A stretch of DNA of 64,000 nucleotides from Bradyrhizobium tropiciagri (GCF_001189845.1 NZ_LFLZ01000012.1:62001-126000); one strand, 5' to 3'; shown: positions 27,166-35,803, counted from the stretch's first letter. The notes: a model not told the origin generated them from the sequence alone. A program made the numbers and translations.

Positions 27166-28437
27166 CTAGAAAGGGCTCGCGTAAGCCGCGCCAGGCCCCA
27201 AATCCCGCTCGATTCCGAGCAACCTGTTGTATTTTGCGAGTCGCTCGCTACGCGAGAGCGATCCCGCCTTGATCTGCCCGCCACCCATGGCCACCGCAAA
27301 ATCCGAGATGAAGGTGTCTTCTGTCTCACCCGACCTGTGCGAGATGATATAGCGCCAGCCTGCATCCCGGCACATTTGAACAGCCTGGATCGTTTCCGTG
27401 ACAGTTCCGATCTGATTGAGTTTGATCAGGACCGCGTTTGTGGCGCTGCTCTCGATCCCCTTCCGAATGAATCGCGGATTGGTCACGTACAGATCGTCGC
27501 CGACGATCTGTAATCGATCGCCGCAGCTGGCGGTTTGCCGACGGAAACCTTCCCAATCGTCTTCGCCAAATCCATCCTCGATCGAAACAATCGGATATGT
27601 CCGGGCCAGGCGATCATAGAGATCCAGCAGTTCCGCGCTTGAGAAAGTCATGTTGCCAGATTTTGCGAAGACGTATTTGTCATCTTTCGCGAATGAGCTT
27701 GCGGCGGGGTCAAGCGCAAGCGCAACTTCAGGACCGGGTCGCAAGCCTGCTTTTCTGATCGCGGCAACGATCAGTTCGCAGGTTTCCTCGATTGTTCCCA
27801 AGTTGGGGGCGAAGCCGCCCTCGTCGCCGACCGCAGTCGAATATCCGGCCTTGTGCAGCAGTTCATGCAGAGCGTGGAAGGTCTCCGCTCCATAGCGGAG
27901 CGCCTCGGCGAAGCTCGGCGCACCGTGAGGAACGATCATGAACTCCTGGAAGTCGAGGGAATTTTGCGCATGACGACCACCGTTGATGACGTTCATCATT
28001 GGTACGGTCAATCTCGGCACCGAGGCGCCAGCGAGATATCGGTAAAGCGGAACGCCCGAAGCTGCCGCTGCAGCGCGCGCAACCGCCATCGAAGTGCCGA
28101 GGATCGCATTGGCCCCCAGACGAGCTTTGTTCTCGGTACCATCCAGTGCAACCAATGTCGCATCGACGGCGTCCTGCGGCGCGGCCGCCTGGCCGTGGAG
28201 GTGATCCTGGATAATCTGATTAACGTGCGATACCGCTTTGCGCACCCCCTTGCCGCCATATCGCGAGCTATCTCCGTCGCGAAGCTCAAGCGCCTCGTGC
28301 CGTCCGGTTGATGCACCCGACGGAACGGAAGCCGTCCCGGTGCAGCCGTTGTCTAACGTGGCAACCACGCGGAGCGTCGGATAGCCGCGCGAGTCCAGTA
28401 TTCCGAAGGCATTCAGACTTCGGATGGCGGTGGTCAT
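27166..28437 (-). CDS. eno: Enolase (second, island-borne copy)
   Basis: A 423-residue phosphopyruvate hydratase of glycolysis. Family segments in order: FGILDSRGYPTL, SVPSGASTGRHEALELRD, GANAILGTSMAVARAAA, SIEDGFGEDDWEGF, LIKLNQIGTVTETI and ISHRSGETEDT. The start at 28437 (MTTAIRSLNAFGIL) follows the rppH stop by four bases; the frame is open upstream but not conserved. Enolase is the classic fluoride-inhibited enzyme (fluoride, phosphate and Mg complex). An extra copy here fits fluoride tolerance by dosage or by a less sensitive isoform, and the host should have its own enolase elsewhere. Confidence 0.95.
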   Translation of the reverse strand: MTTAIRSLNAFGILDSRGYPTLRVVATLDNGCTGTASVPSGASTGRHEALELRDGDSSRYGGKGVRKAVSHVNQIIQDHLHGQAAAPQDAVDATLVALDGTENKARLGANAILGTSMAVARAAAAASGVPLYRYLAGASVPRLTVPMMNVINGGRHAQNSLDFQEFMIVPHGAPSFAEALRYGAETFHALHELLHKAGYSTAVGDEGGFAPNLGTIEETCELIVAAIRKAGLRPGPEVALALDPAASSFAKDDKYVFAKSGNMTFSSAELLDLYDRLARTYPIVSIEDGFGEDDWEGFRRQTASCGDRLQIVGDDLYVTNPRFIRKGIESSATNAVLIKLNQIGTVTETIQAVQMCRDAGWRYIISHRSGETEDTFISDFAVAMGGGQIKAGSLSRSERLAKYNRLLGIERDLGPGAAYASPF

Positions 28438-28441
28438 TGGT

Positions 28442-28930
28442 TCAATCCCGGAAAATGGTTGAGAACTCGCCGATGACATCGAGGTAAAGTTTGAACGGCG
28501 CGGCCAGGCCGGCGATGTCTTTCGTCGGCACCCATCGCCAAGCGTCGAGCTCAGAGTCATCTCCTGCAACGTTGATGTCTGTATCGGCACCGCGAAAGAC
28601 CATCACGACCCATTTTTGACGCTGTCCTTTCCAGCGCCCGGACCATCTTTTAGGTACAAACTCGGATGGGACATCATATTGCAACCAATCTCTGCTCTCG
28701 GCGAGCAGTTCGGCGTTGTCCGTCCCGACCTCTTCCTTGAGTTCCCGGAGAGCAGCCTGTTGTGGGGTCTCTCCTTTTTCGATGCTACCCTGAGGCATTT
28801 GCCAGACGTCGGGCTTCAGGTCCGGCCTCCTGCCGACAAACACCTCACCACGCTGGTTCAGCAATACGATCCCGACGCCGAGACGGTATTGATTCCGCAG
28901 CGCCATTTCCGCGGTCTTCTGATCAGTCAT
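28442..28930 (-). CDS. rppH: RNA pyrophosphohydrolase-like Nudix protein
   Basis: A 162-residue Nudix hydrolase with the full box GSIEKGETPQQAALRELKEEVG (split here as GSIEKGETPQ and AALRELKEEVG). It also has the RppH/NudH features YRLGVGIVLLN, WQMPQG, and WLQYDVP near the middle. RppH removes pyrophosphate from 5'-triphosphate RNA or hydrolyses dinucleoside polyphosphates. It is translated with the downstream enolase (4-bp gap). Its presence beside eno in a fluoride island is notable because Nudix enzymes are Mg-dependent phosphohydrolases and potential fluoride targets. Confidence 0.9.
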   Translation of the reverse strand: MTDQKTAEMALRNQYRLGVGIVLLNQRGEVFVGRRPDLKPDVWQMPQGSIEKGETPQQAALRELKEEVGTDNAELLAESRDWLQYDVPSEFVPKRWSGRWKGQRQKWVVMVFRGADTDINVAGDDSELDAWRWVPTKDIAGLAAPFKLYLDVIGEFSTIFRD

Positions 28931-28942
28931 GTTGCAGTCTCT

Positions 28943-29428
28943 TCAACGTGGCATCCACATATTCACCGCAATCGAAACGCCGACGAAGACCCGAAAGCAG
29001 TGCGCATTTTTGTCGCCTGCGCGAGCTCGCACAGACGCCGTGATGGGCGCACCGATGCCCGCATCTCGATCTAGATAGGCTCGCCGATAGTGCCGGTAGA
29101 GAACTTGCCTGTACTCGATGATCTCCCCGAGTATCGCGTCTGGAACGAAATAGTAGACGCGCGTCGTGAGGACGAGCGCGAGTTCCATCAGGTGACAATA
29201 AGAGTAGTTTGCGAGACCCCGCCGTCCGAGACCGATCTTTCCGAAGGGAATGCCAAACTTGCGCAGCGACTTGATGTACTCATAAAACGTGCTGCTAGTG
29301 GCCGCTCCCTGGAATCCAAGGTTCGCCATCGCCCACACGGCTTCGCCGTGGCGCAGCCTTATGCGCCGAATCGCCTTTGCGTTGTCGGCCCCAACCCTGG
29401 GCCTCGTGCGAGCTGGCGAGGCGCCCAT
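28943..29428 (-). CDS. Hypothetical protein preceding rppH-eno
   Basis: Up to 161 residues; the likely core starts at MANLGFQGAATSSTFYEYIK. It has a basic N-terminal half (YIKSLRKFGIPFGKIGLGRRG) that could form a winged or MerR-like helix pair, then a helical region (ELALVLTTRVYYFVPDAIL, EYRQVLYRHYRRAYLDRD). It sits 12 bp before rppH on the same strand and may be co-transcribed. No family recognised with confidence. Confidence 0.55.
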   Translation of the reverse strand: MGASPARTRPRVGADNAKAIRRIRLRHGEAVWAMANLGFQGAATSSTFYEYIKSLRKFGIPFGKIGLGRRGLANYSYCHLMELALVLTTRVYYFVPDAILGEIIEYRQVLYRHYRRAYLDRDAGIGAPITASVRARAGDKNAHCFRVFVGVSIAVNMWMPR

Positions 29429-29711
29429 CTATCCTCCTGACCAAATCGCTGCAGCCACAGCACTTTGGTTTTCGCGCAAATTCCCGGAGCATATCCCGCT
29501 TAAAGAGGAGTTGACCGGGTTGCCTCAAGCATAACGCGTTAGGCGCCATGAGGAACCAGCGATGAATGATCGCGTTGAGGAATCGGAATCGCGGACCGAT
29601 GCAACGGCCTCCCAAGAAACGTCAGCGCTTCCCTTACGCCGCCAATCGCCCGGAATTCCCATGGTGCCGACTTGCTAACCGGCAAATCCCGGTTAGAATT
29701 AGGGTAGATTC

Positions 29712-29762
29712 AGGGGATGGGGTCCCCCCGTAACCGCCGCTGAGGCTGATGACTCCTACTGG
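29712..29762 (+). promoter_or_regulatory. Fluoride riboswitch (crcB motif) upstream of the antiporter operon
   Basis: AGGGGATGGGGTCCCCCC, GTAACCGCC, GCTGAGGCTGATGACTCCTACTGG is a close match to the crcB-motif consensus: the GGxGAUGG stem, the xAACCGCC strand and the GCUGAUGxCUCCUAC 3' segment. CTCCTAC of the aptamer can instead pair with GTAGGAG at 29776-29782, closing a hairpin with inner stem GACGC/GCGTC. The two structures are mutually exclusive, as expected for an expression platform. Fluoride binding should favour expression of the genes at 29865 and 30094. Confidence 0.9.
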
Positions 29763-29864
29763 ACGCTTAGCGTCGGTAGGAGCTTGGCTGCCTTCCTTCC
29801 GTGTCAAGCATCCAGACGATCTCCGTCTGCCCGAGGCCTCCTCGGGTGGGCATGTCGATTGCGA

Positions 29865-30059
29865 ATGGAGAATCTGGTGCGGATGCTGCTCTCCAATTTG
29901 CGCTTCACGGCTTCTGTTCTCGCGGCGGTCGTTGTCACGGCCGTCTTCGCGTTCCTGTTGGATGCGGCGCTGGAGATCGTGCTGAGCATGCTTTTCTTGG
30001 GTCTTGTTACGGCAGTGGCCGAATACGTCATCGCATCGCGAGATCGCCCCCTTTCTTGA
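29865..30059 (+). CDS. Small membrane protein ahead of the antiporter
   Basis: A 64-residue protein (MENLVRMLLSNLRF…) with two hydrophobic stretches (ASVLAAVVVTAVFAFLL and IVLSMLFLGLVTAVAEYVI) and a short polar tail. It is the first frame after the fluoride riboswitch, 34 bp before the antiporter start. Frames on both sides contain internal starts, so the exact N-terminus is unsure. Function unknown. Confidence 0.5.
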   Translation: MENLVRMLLSNLRFTASVLAAVVVTAVFAFLLDAALEIVLSMLFLGLVTAVAEYVIASRDRPLS

Positions 30060-30093
30060 GGGCTGGGAGCGTGGCTTCAAAAGGACATCGCTA

Positions 30094-31308
30094 ATGACCG
30101 GAGTATGGGCACTTGCTGCATTGTGGTTAGGTCTCGCACTGATTGCGAGCCTGCTATCGATCTGGCTTCGTATCTCGACGGCCCTTTCAGAGATCGTCGT
30201 TGGGACGATTGCGCAGTTGATCATCGGGGCCGCGATCGGATCTGCTGTCCTCGGCACGGATGAATCCTGGGTCAAGTTTCTCTCGGGTATCGGTGCCATT
30301 GTCTTGACCTTTCTCGCAGGTGCGGAGCTTGATCCCGTTATCTTCAAGCTCAAGTGGAAGGAAGCGGCGGCCGTCGGACTTGCGAGCTTCGCTTTCCCGT
30401 TCATCGGCTGCGCAGCCGCCGCTCACTACCTCCTCGGCTGGCAACCGATGCCTAGCTGGCTTGCGGGCGTTGCGATGTCGACCACCTCGGTCGCCGTTGT
30501 CTACGCCGTCATGATTGAGTTCGGCTTCAACACCACGGAGTATGGCAAGACGGTCCTAGCCGCGTGCTTTGTCACAGATCTTGGCACGGTGGTCGCGCTT
30601 GGCCTGATTTTCTCACCGTTCACAATGAAGACGTTCATCTTTCTCGGCGTCGGTGTCGTCGTGTTTGTGATCCTCCCTTGGCTGACGCCGCGCTTCTTCC
30701 ATATATACGGCGGGCGGCCTTCGGAGCTTGAGACGAAATTTCTTCTGCTCTGCTTGTTGGGAATGGGTGCGCTCGCAACCTGGGCCGACAGCGAGGCTGT
30801 CCTGCCGGCTTACCTCATCGGGATGGTATTGGCTGGAACGGTCGGCAAGGATCATGCCTTGGTGCGGCGCTTGCGAACGCTGACCTTCGGATTATTGACC
30901 CCCTTTTACTTCATCCGTGCCGGCTCGTTCGTATCGATCCCGGCGCTGATAGCCGCACCGGCTGCTTTCATCTTTTTTCTGGTGGTCAAGATCGCAACGA
31001 AGATCGTTGGCGTCTATCCTGTGACGAAGTTCTTTGGATCTCCGAATAAGGAAGCGATGTATACGACGCTTCTGATGTCCACGGGCCTCACCTTCGGAAC
31101 GATCTCTTCGCTCTTCGGTCTGTCGCACGGGATCATCAACCAGGGCCAATATTCCGCGCTGGTCGCGGCGGTGATCGGCAGCGCAGTAATTCCGACAATC
31201 ATTGCCAACGCGTTCTATCTGCCTCATCACTTGTTACCGGAGCCGGAGTCCCAGCAAGCTGAAGAGGAGGCTGCAAGGCAGCTTAGGCCTGCGCGACAGG
31301 CCAAATAG
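30094..31308 (+). CDS. CPA2-type cation:proton antiporter under fluoride riboswitch control
   Basis: A 404-residue polytopic membrane protein of the Na+/H+ exchanger superfamily. It has about 12 hydrophobic segments, including VKFLSGIGAIVLTFLAGAELD (the half-helix region) and AACFVTDLGTVVALGL with the ion-binding Asp. I chose MTGVWALAALWL at 30094 because hydrophobic alignment begins there. Antiporters of this superfamily are recurrent fluoride-riboswitch targets and probably exchange protons to offset HF-driven acidification, or move fluoride itself. uspA follows 12 bp later. Confidence 0.9.
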   Translation: MTGVWALAALWLGLALIASLLSIWLRISTALSEIVVGTIAQLIIGAAIGSAVLGTDESWVKFLSGIGAIVLTFLAGAELDPVIFKLKWKEAAAVGLASFAFPFIGCAAAAHYLLGWQPMPSWLAGVAMSTTSVAVVYAVMIEFGFNTTEYGKTVLAACFVTDLGTVVALGLIFSPFTMKTFIFLGVGVVVFVILPWLTPRFFHIYGGRPSELETKFLLLCLLGMGALATWADSEAVLPAYLIGMVLAGTVGKDHALVRRLRTLTFGLLTPFYFIRAGSFVSIPALIAAPAAFIFFLVVKIATKIVGVYPVTKFFGSPNKEAMYTTLLMSTGLTFGTISSLFGLSHGIINQGQYSALVAAVIGSAVIPTIIANAFYLPHHLLPEPESQQAEEEAARQLRPARQAK

Positions 31309-31320
31309 CAGGAGAGTCCG

Positions 31321-31740
31321 ATGTTCAGGAAGATACTCCATGCCAATGACGGTTCCGAACACGCCTTCCACGCGCTTGTCTTTGCCATTGCGTTGGCAAA
31401 ACAAAACAACTCGGAACTTCACATGATCTCAGTGGAAGAGATCGACTATATGCCCGAGTTTGTGGAAGAGGTGCGGCAGGAGACTGGTACGGCGGCGCGC
31501 CGGTATCATGGCGTCGTCCAGCGAGCGAGAACTTTAGCCGGACAGAGTCAGGTGACGCTACACACCCACGTCGTCGCCGGACATCCGGTCCGCGACATCG
31601 TCGATTTGGCCGGCAGGATCGAAGCCGAACTCCTGGTTATAGGAGCCACCGGCCATTCTGCCCTCTATGAGCGTCTGATCGGCAGCCGCGCCGATCGTAT
31701 TGTTCAGCTGGCTCCCTGTCCGGTGCTAGTGGTGAAGTGA
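31321..31740 (+). CDS. Universal stress protein UspA family
   Basis: A 139-residue single-domain Usp (FRKILHANDGSEHAFHALVFAIALAK at the start and VIGATGHSALYERLIGSRADRIVQLAPCPVLVV at the end). The G-x2-G-x9-GS nucleotide motif is present as GATGHSALYERLIGS, so it is probably an ATP-binding type. It is co-transcribed with the antiporter. A similar Usp gene is known in the fluoride-resistance operon of Enterobacter (recalled, not checked). Confidence 0.92.
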   Translation: MFRKILHANDGSEHAFHALVFAIALAKQNNSELHMISVEEIDYMPEFVEEVRQETGTAARRYHGVVQRARTLAGQSQVTLHTHVVAGHPVRDIVDLAGRIEAELLVIGATGHSALYERLIGSRADRIVQLAPCPVLVVK

Positions 31741-32089
31741 AGCGGGACGGTGTGAGAGCGGAGGAGCCGAAGCAGGCGATCAGAAGAAGCTTACGCGCGC
31801 TGGCGGTCCATTTGGCACCGCGGCATGACTGCCGGTCGGCATGGCGAGCGCGGGCTGGCCAGGATCCGGACGTGTCAGGTTTCTTGTCCTATCGCGTTCC
31901 TTCGTGCTGCAATGAAGCCGGGACAAAGAGCTATTGTGTTGGTCATTTGGCTTGCAAGCGCTCAGGGTTTTGGGTGACGCTGAGCGGCGATAAGCGGCAT
32001 CTAGGGCCGAGCTGTCTATGGTACTTTGAGTATCTGACCTCGATCTTGGTTTGCGGCCCGTCTTGATACAATTGCGATGGGGTCTAGAT
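31741..32089. other. Intergenic region before DUF190 copy 2
   Basis: About 349 bp with no convincing gene on either strand. I searched for a fourth crcB motif here; a GGCGATAAGCGGC stretch near 31985 lacks the rest of the motif. Confidence 0.5.
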
Positions 32090-32446
32090 ATGCAGCTCCC
32101 TCGAGACGCGGTCTTACTGAGGATATTCTTCGGCGAAGAAGACAAGCACAACCATCTGCCCCTCTACGAAGCAATCGTGCTGAAAGCACGGGAAATGCAT
32201 TTGGCTGGTGCAACAGTAATGCGCGGTTGCATCGGATATGGTCATTCGACGCGACTGCATACGAACAAGATCTTGCGATTGTCCCAAGACCTGCCTCTGG
32301 TGGTCGAGATCGTAGACAGCCAGTCGAAGATTGATACCTTTCTTCCTGTGCTGGACCGAATGATGACCAGCGGCCTGGTTACGCTCGAGAAGGTGCAAGT
32401 TCTGCAATACGGCTCCGAAATGATGTCACCCGCCGTTCAGGCTTGA
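32090..32446 (+). CDS. DUF190 family protein (PII-like fold), copy 2
   Basis: A 118-residue protein (MQLPRDAVLLRIFFGEED…) that aligns nearly end to end with the copy at 22872. Shared blocks include LYEAIVLKARE, HLAGATV, RLHT-KILRLS and TSGL-TLEKVQVL. The start at 32090 is chosen because homology begins there. It stands alone on the plus strand in the fluoride island. Confidence 0.88.
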   Translation: MQLPRDAVLLRIFFGEEDKHNHLPLYEAIVLKAREMHLAGATVMRGCIGYGHSTRLHTNKILRLSQDLPLVVEIVDSQSKIDTFLPVLDRMMTSGLVTLEKVQVLQYGSEMMSPAVQA

Positions 32447-32564
32447 CGGGCATTAAAGCCAGTTTTGGCCGGGCGGCGGACGAGCTCAGATCTCGCCGCG
32501 CATCACGAACGATTGCCCAAGAGGATGCAAGCTGTCCACCCGGTAGATAGACGTCGTTGGCCAT

Positions 32565-32786
32565 TCAGCTGGCCGCTCTTCGCTTGCCGGCCGCGCGAAG
32601 CGAGGCGCAGATCACGATCGCAAGACATCCGAGGAAGAGAAGACCACCGCCGAAGAGGGGATTATCCGGTATCAACCAGACTACGACGGCTACGACCGTG
32701 ACGAGAACGATCGTCGCGATCGTGAGCATTGCGTCGGCCAAAAACATGCCGACGAGTTCCATGATGACTTCGACGAAAATGCTCAT
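32565..32786 (-). CDS. Small membrane protein coupled to the COG4280-like gene
   Basis: A 73-residue protein (MSIFVEVIMELVGMFLADAM…) with two or three hydrophobic segments (TIATIVLVTVVAVVVWLIP and LFGGGLLFLGCLAIVICASL) and a basic tail. Its ATG overlaps the stop of the upstream gene (ATGA), so it is translationally coupled. No family recognised. Confidence 0.7.
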   Translation of the reverse strand: MSIFVEVIMELVGMFLADAMLTIATIVLVTVVAVVVWLIPDNPLFGGGLLFLGCLAIVICASLRAAGKRRAAS

Positions 32787-33538
32787 GCGGCCATCGCCTT
32801 TGTAGGTGAGCGAAGAAAGGAAACGGTGACGAGTGCGACTCCGAGAAAGGCGGCCGCGAACGCGATCAGCGCCAGATCTTGGCCCGGCCACTCGACGCCA
32901 AGCCCTTCGCCCGTCCAGAACACGCCGAACGCCGACAGCATCACGCCGACCGCAAATTTGAGCGTGTTCTCGGGCACTCTGGCAAGCGGCTTGTGGACGG
33001 CCACACCGACGGCCAGGACCGTTAAGCAAGCGCCGAGCGCCCCCAGCGCGGCGGGCCAGAGCAGTCCCTTTCCGGAGCCGACGGCGATCACGATGAAAAC
33101 AACCTCTAGGCCTTCAAGAAGCACAGCCTTGAAGGCGGTGAGCCCGGCGATCCAAGCCAGGGAGGCGCCGCGGTTTCCGGCCGCCTCAGTCAATTGCGCT
33201 GACTCCGATGCGAAGATCGCTTCCTCGTCGTGAAGCGGGATGATACCGGCCGAACGCAGGATCGCCTTCCGCAGCCAACCCATCCCGAACAGGAGCAGCA
33301 GCACGCCGACGATAAGTTGCAGAAGTCGGATCGGCACATGGCCGAGCAACGGGCCGAGCAACACGATCAGGGCGCCCAGCAGAACGAGTGCTGCTGCCGC
33401 TCCGAGCGAAGCAGCGCGCCAACCCCGAAGGGTCCCGACGGCCAGCACGATTGTGAAAGCCTCGACGACCTCGACTAACGAGGCCAGGAAGGCCGAGCCA
33501 ACAGCGGAAGCGGCGACGCTCCACGAAATGTCATGCAT
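32783..33538 (-). CDS. COG4280-like polytopic membrane protein
   Basis: A 251-residue protein with six or seven hydrophobic segments. Two repeats face each other around acidic motifs: AFLASLVEVVEAFTIVLAVG near the start, and AVLLEGLEVVFIVIAVGSGKG in the second half. Paired VE(A/V)xE and EGLEV motifs resemble the duplicated glutamate motifs of cation-transport families such as Ftr1 or LysE/GDT1-like proteins. Divergent from rpiR across a probable operator. The substrate is unknown. Confidence 0.8.
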   Translation of the reverse strand: MHDISWSVAASAVGSAFLASLVEVVEAFTIVLAVGTLRGWRAASLGAAAALVLLGALIVLLGPLLGHVPIRLLQLIVGVLLLLFGMGWLRKAILRSAGIIPLHDEEAIFASESAQLTEAAGNRGASLAWIAGLTAFKAVLLEGLEVVFIVIAVGSGKGLLWPAALGALGACLTVLAVGVAVHKPLARVPENTLKFAVGVMLSAFGVFWTGEGLGVEWPGQDLALIAFAAAFLGVALVTVSFLRSPTKAMAA

Positions 33539-33553
33539 GACGGACGTCCGATG

Positions 33554-33600
33554 TGTAGCAAATACAACGTTGTCTTATAACACCTGTTGTGTATGCTACA
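33554..33600. promoter_or_regulatory. Inverted-repeat operator between the COG4280-like gene and rpiR
   Basis: Left arm TGTAGCAAATACAAC (33554-33568) and right arm GTTGTGTATGCTACA (33586-33600) are complementary at 13 of 15 positions, with a 17-bp AT-rich spacer. The site lies in the divergent promoter region, 24 bp before the rpiR ATG, which suits autoregulation by RpiR. Confidence 0.65.
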
Positions 33601-33623
33601 TACGAGAATCTGGACTGACAGCT

Positions 33624-34501
33624 ATGCGAACATTCGACGACAGGCTCGCCGACCGCCAAGGCGATATGAGTACCGCCGAGCAACGCGTTGCGCGCTTCTT
33701 CGGCGACAACCGAGCCGACGTGCTGATGGCCTCGGCGGCGGAGCTCGCGACGAAAGCGGGCACCAGCGACGCCACGATCATACGGACGGCCAAGGCATTG
33801 GGCTTCTCCGGGCTCGACGAGATGAGAAGGACGCTCGCCGACGAGATGCGCACCTCGCTACGCCGGCGGCGCGCCTTACGCGGACGCTCGGGAATGTCGG
33901 CAAGGACTCCTCCTCCGCCTTCAACATCATGCTCGACACGCACCTGCAGTCGCTGGAGAGCCTTCGCCAGACTGTCTCGCCACAGCAGTTCGAGACGGCG
34001 ATCAAGCACATCGTCGCCGCTCGTCGAGTCCTCGTCTTCGGGCTCGGGCCCTCGAGTGCGATCGCGACCTACTTCGTCGTCCAACTTTCCCGCTTCGGCA
34101 TCGAGGCGACGGCCTTGACGAACACCGGGCTTCTCTTCGCCGACGATCTTCAGAAGCTGCGCCGCAACGACCTGGTCGTTATCTTGGCCTACGGGAAGGT
34201 CTATCCGGAACTCGGCGCTCTTCTGGACGAGAAGAACGAACGCGGCGCCAAATCTATTCTCCTGACGGACACGCTCGCCACCAAGCTTCGGCCCCAGGTC
34301 GATCTGGTGTTGCAGGTGCCTCGGGGTCACGCCGACATGCTCAGCACACACACCGCCACCCTGGGTCTCATCGAAGCGCTGCTGGTCGGCGTCGCGGCGC
34401 GTCGACCGGGCGAGACCGTCGCCAGCCTCGAGAAACTGAATGAGATGAGGCGCAAGCTAACCGGCAAGACCATGAAGCTGCCGACCAAAGATGGTCGGTA
34501 G
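33624..34501 (+). pseudogene. RpiR-family transcriptional regulator with one apparent frameshift
   Basis: About 292 residues. The N-terminal HTH_6 domain (MSTAEQRVARFFGDNRADVLMASAAELA, SDATIIRTAKALGFSGLDEMRRTL) is in frame 3. The C-terminal SIS sugar-isomerase domain (FETAIKHIVAARRVLVFGLGPSSAIATYF … KSILLTDTLATKL) is in frame 2. The switch is near 33860 (…DEMRTSL to PAARLTRTLGN), a net -1 change. RpiR proteins sense phosphosugars, which fits control of a locus holding glycolytic enzymes. It overlaps the phosphatase gene by 11 bp. Confidence 0.82.
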
Positions 34502-35150
34502 GGTCGTGTCCGGACCGGATCCACGCGCATCGACCTGGCCGGCCGGCGGGAAGGCTCAGGCAGGCACTTACCGGGCAAGGGCTGTTCAAAGTCTCAAGGC
34601 CTTCGGTACCGTGGTGGGCGTAGCCGCCGCGCTCGTCGGCGCATGGGCCGGATATCTGCGCCTGTCGGGCAACTTCCACGTCGTCCAGCAGGGTGTGATG
34701 TATCGTTCCGCCCAATTGAGCGGGGATCAGTTCGCAAGCCGTATCCGGGATAACGGGATTCGTTCGATCCTGAACCTGCGCGGCAACAATGCCGGGACTC
34801 CGTGGTACGACGACGAGACGGCAGCGAGCGCTGCCGCCGGCGTAATGCACGTCGACTACGCGATCTCGGCGAGGCGTGACCTCTCCGACCGCCAGGTTCG
34901 CGACATCGTCGCGCTGCTCCGCGAGCTGCCTCGCCCCATCCTGATCCATTGTGAGGCCGGTGCGGATCGCAGCGGGCTTGTTTCCGCCATCTACGAATTG
35001 GCCTTCGGAAAGCAGCCGGCTGACGAGGCCGCAAGGCAACTTTCGTTCCGCTTCGGACATTTTCCGTGGCTGGGCAGCCAGACCGTCGCTATGGACCGCA
35101 CTTTCGAGCGGATCGTGTCGGAAGGGCTCGCTGACAAGACGACCGACTAA
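34491..35150 (+). CDS. Membrane-anchored dual-specificity/tyrosine phosphatase
   Basis: A 219-residue protein with an N-terminal hydrophobic anchor (about 35-52, FGTVVGVAAALVGAWAGYL). The phosphatase loop is LIHCEAGADRSGLVSAIYEL, i.e. HCxxGxDRSG with catalytic Cys and Arg. The fold is DSP-like (MYRSAQLSGDQF, IRSILNLRG). It is translationally coupled to rpiR and 23 bp before gpmA. The substrate is unknown; phosphotyrosine, phosphoinositide or a small phosphometabolite are all possible. Confidence 0.88.
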   Translation: MVGRVVSGPDPRASTWPAGGKAQAGTYRARAVQSLKAFGTVVGVAAALVGAWAGYLRLSGNFHVVQQGVMYRSAQLSGDQFASRIRDNGIRSILNLRGNNAGTPWYDDETAASAAAGVMHVDYAISARRDLSDRQVRDIVALLRELPRPILIHCEAGADRSGLVSAIYELAFGKQPADEAARQLSFRFGHFPWLGSQTVAMDRTFERIVSEGLADKTTD

Positions 35151-35173
35151 GGAAGCTGACTAGGCGCGCGACG

Positions 35174-35803
35174 ATGCACCGACCGAAAGACCACCTGCTC
35201 GTCCTTACACGGCACGGCCAGAGCGAAGGCAATCTCCGTAACGTTTTCACGGGCTGGCGCGACCTGCCGCTGACCGAACAGGGTCGCGAGCAGGCGATTG
35301 CGGTCGGGAAGCATCTGCGCGAGCGCGGCGTCGCCCTTGATGCTGCGTTCTCCTCGGCGCTCGGCCGAGCACGAGACAGTTGCGCCCACACCTTGCGGGA
35401 GATGGGCCTTGCCGCTATCCCAGTACGCCGCGATTCCGCTCTGAACGAACGTGACTACGGAGATCTGACCGGCCTCGACAAGAACGAGGCACGCCGGCGC
35501 TTCGGCGCGGAGCAGGTCCAGACGTGGCGACGATCGTACGCCGTCGCGCCTCCGGGTGGCGAGAGCCTTCGGGACACGGTCGCTCGCGTACTGCCGTTCT
35601 ATATCCGGGAGATCCTGCCCGCCGTGCTGCGCCATCGGGGCGTTCTGGTCGTCGCCCATGGCAACTCGTTGCGCGCGCTGATCCTGGCGCTCGAAGGTCT
35701 TTCTCCGGACGAAATCGCCCGCATCGAACTGGATACGGGCGAGACGCGCTTCTATCTTCTGAATGATTGCGCCGAGATCCGGTCGCACGGCGTCTGGCAC
35801 TAG
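35174..35803 (+). CDS. gpmA: 2,3-bisphosphoglycerate-dependent phosphoglycerate mutase
   Basis: A 209-residue histidine-phosphatase-fold enzyme. The catalytic His motif is LTRHGQSEGN, followed by FTGWRDLPLTEQGREQA and the acid ERDYGDLTGLDK. A second His lies in VVAHGNSLRALIL. It interconverts 3- and 2-phosphoglycerate, the step before enolase. Pairing an extra gpm with an extra eno in one island supports protection of lower glycolysis against fluoride. It is the third gene of the rpiR-phosphatase-gpm operon. Confidence 0.93.
   Translation: MHRPKDHLLVLTRHGQSEGNLRNVFTGWRDLPLTEQGREQAIAVGKHLRERGVALDAAFSSALGRARDSCAHTLREMGLAAIPVRRDSALNERDYGDLTGLDKNEARRRFGAEQVQTWRRSYAVAPPGGESLRDTVARVLPFYIREILPAVLRHRGVLVVAHGNSLRALILALEGLSPDEIARIELDTGETRFYLLNDCAEIRSHGVWH

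Noticed and set aside
29520..29650. Possible riboswitch on the minus strand before the rppH-enolase run
   Set aside because: Scattered GGTTCCTC and GCGATTGG pieces do not assemble into the crcB motif.
31960..32030. Possible fourth fluoride riboswitch before DUF190 copy 2
   Set aside because: A GGCGATAAGCGGC stretch is present, but the AACCGCC strand and the GAUGxCUCCU segment are missing.
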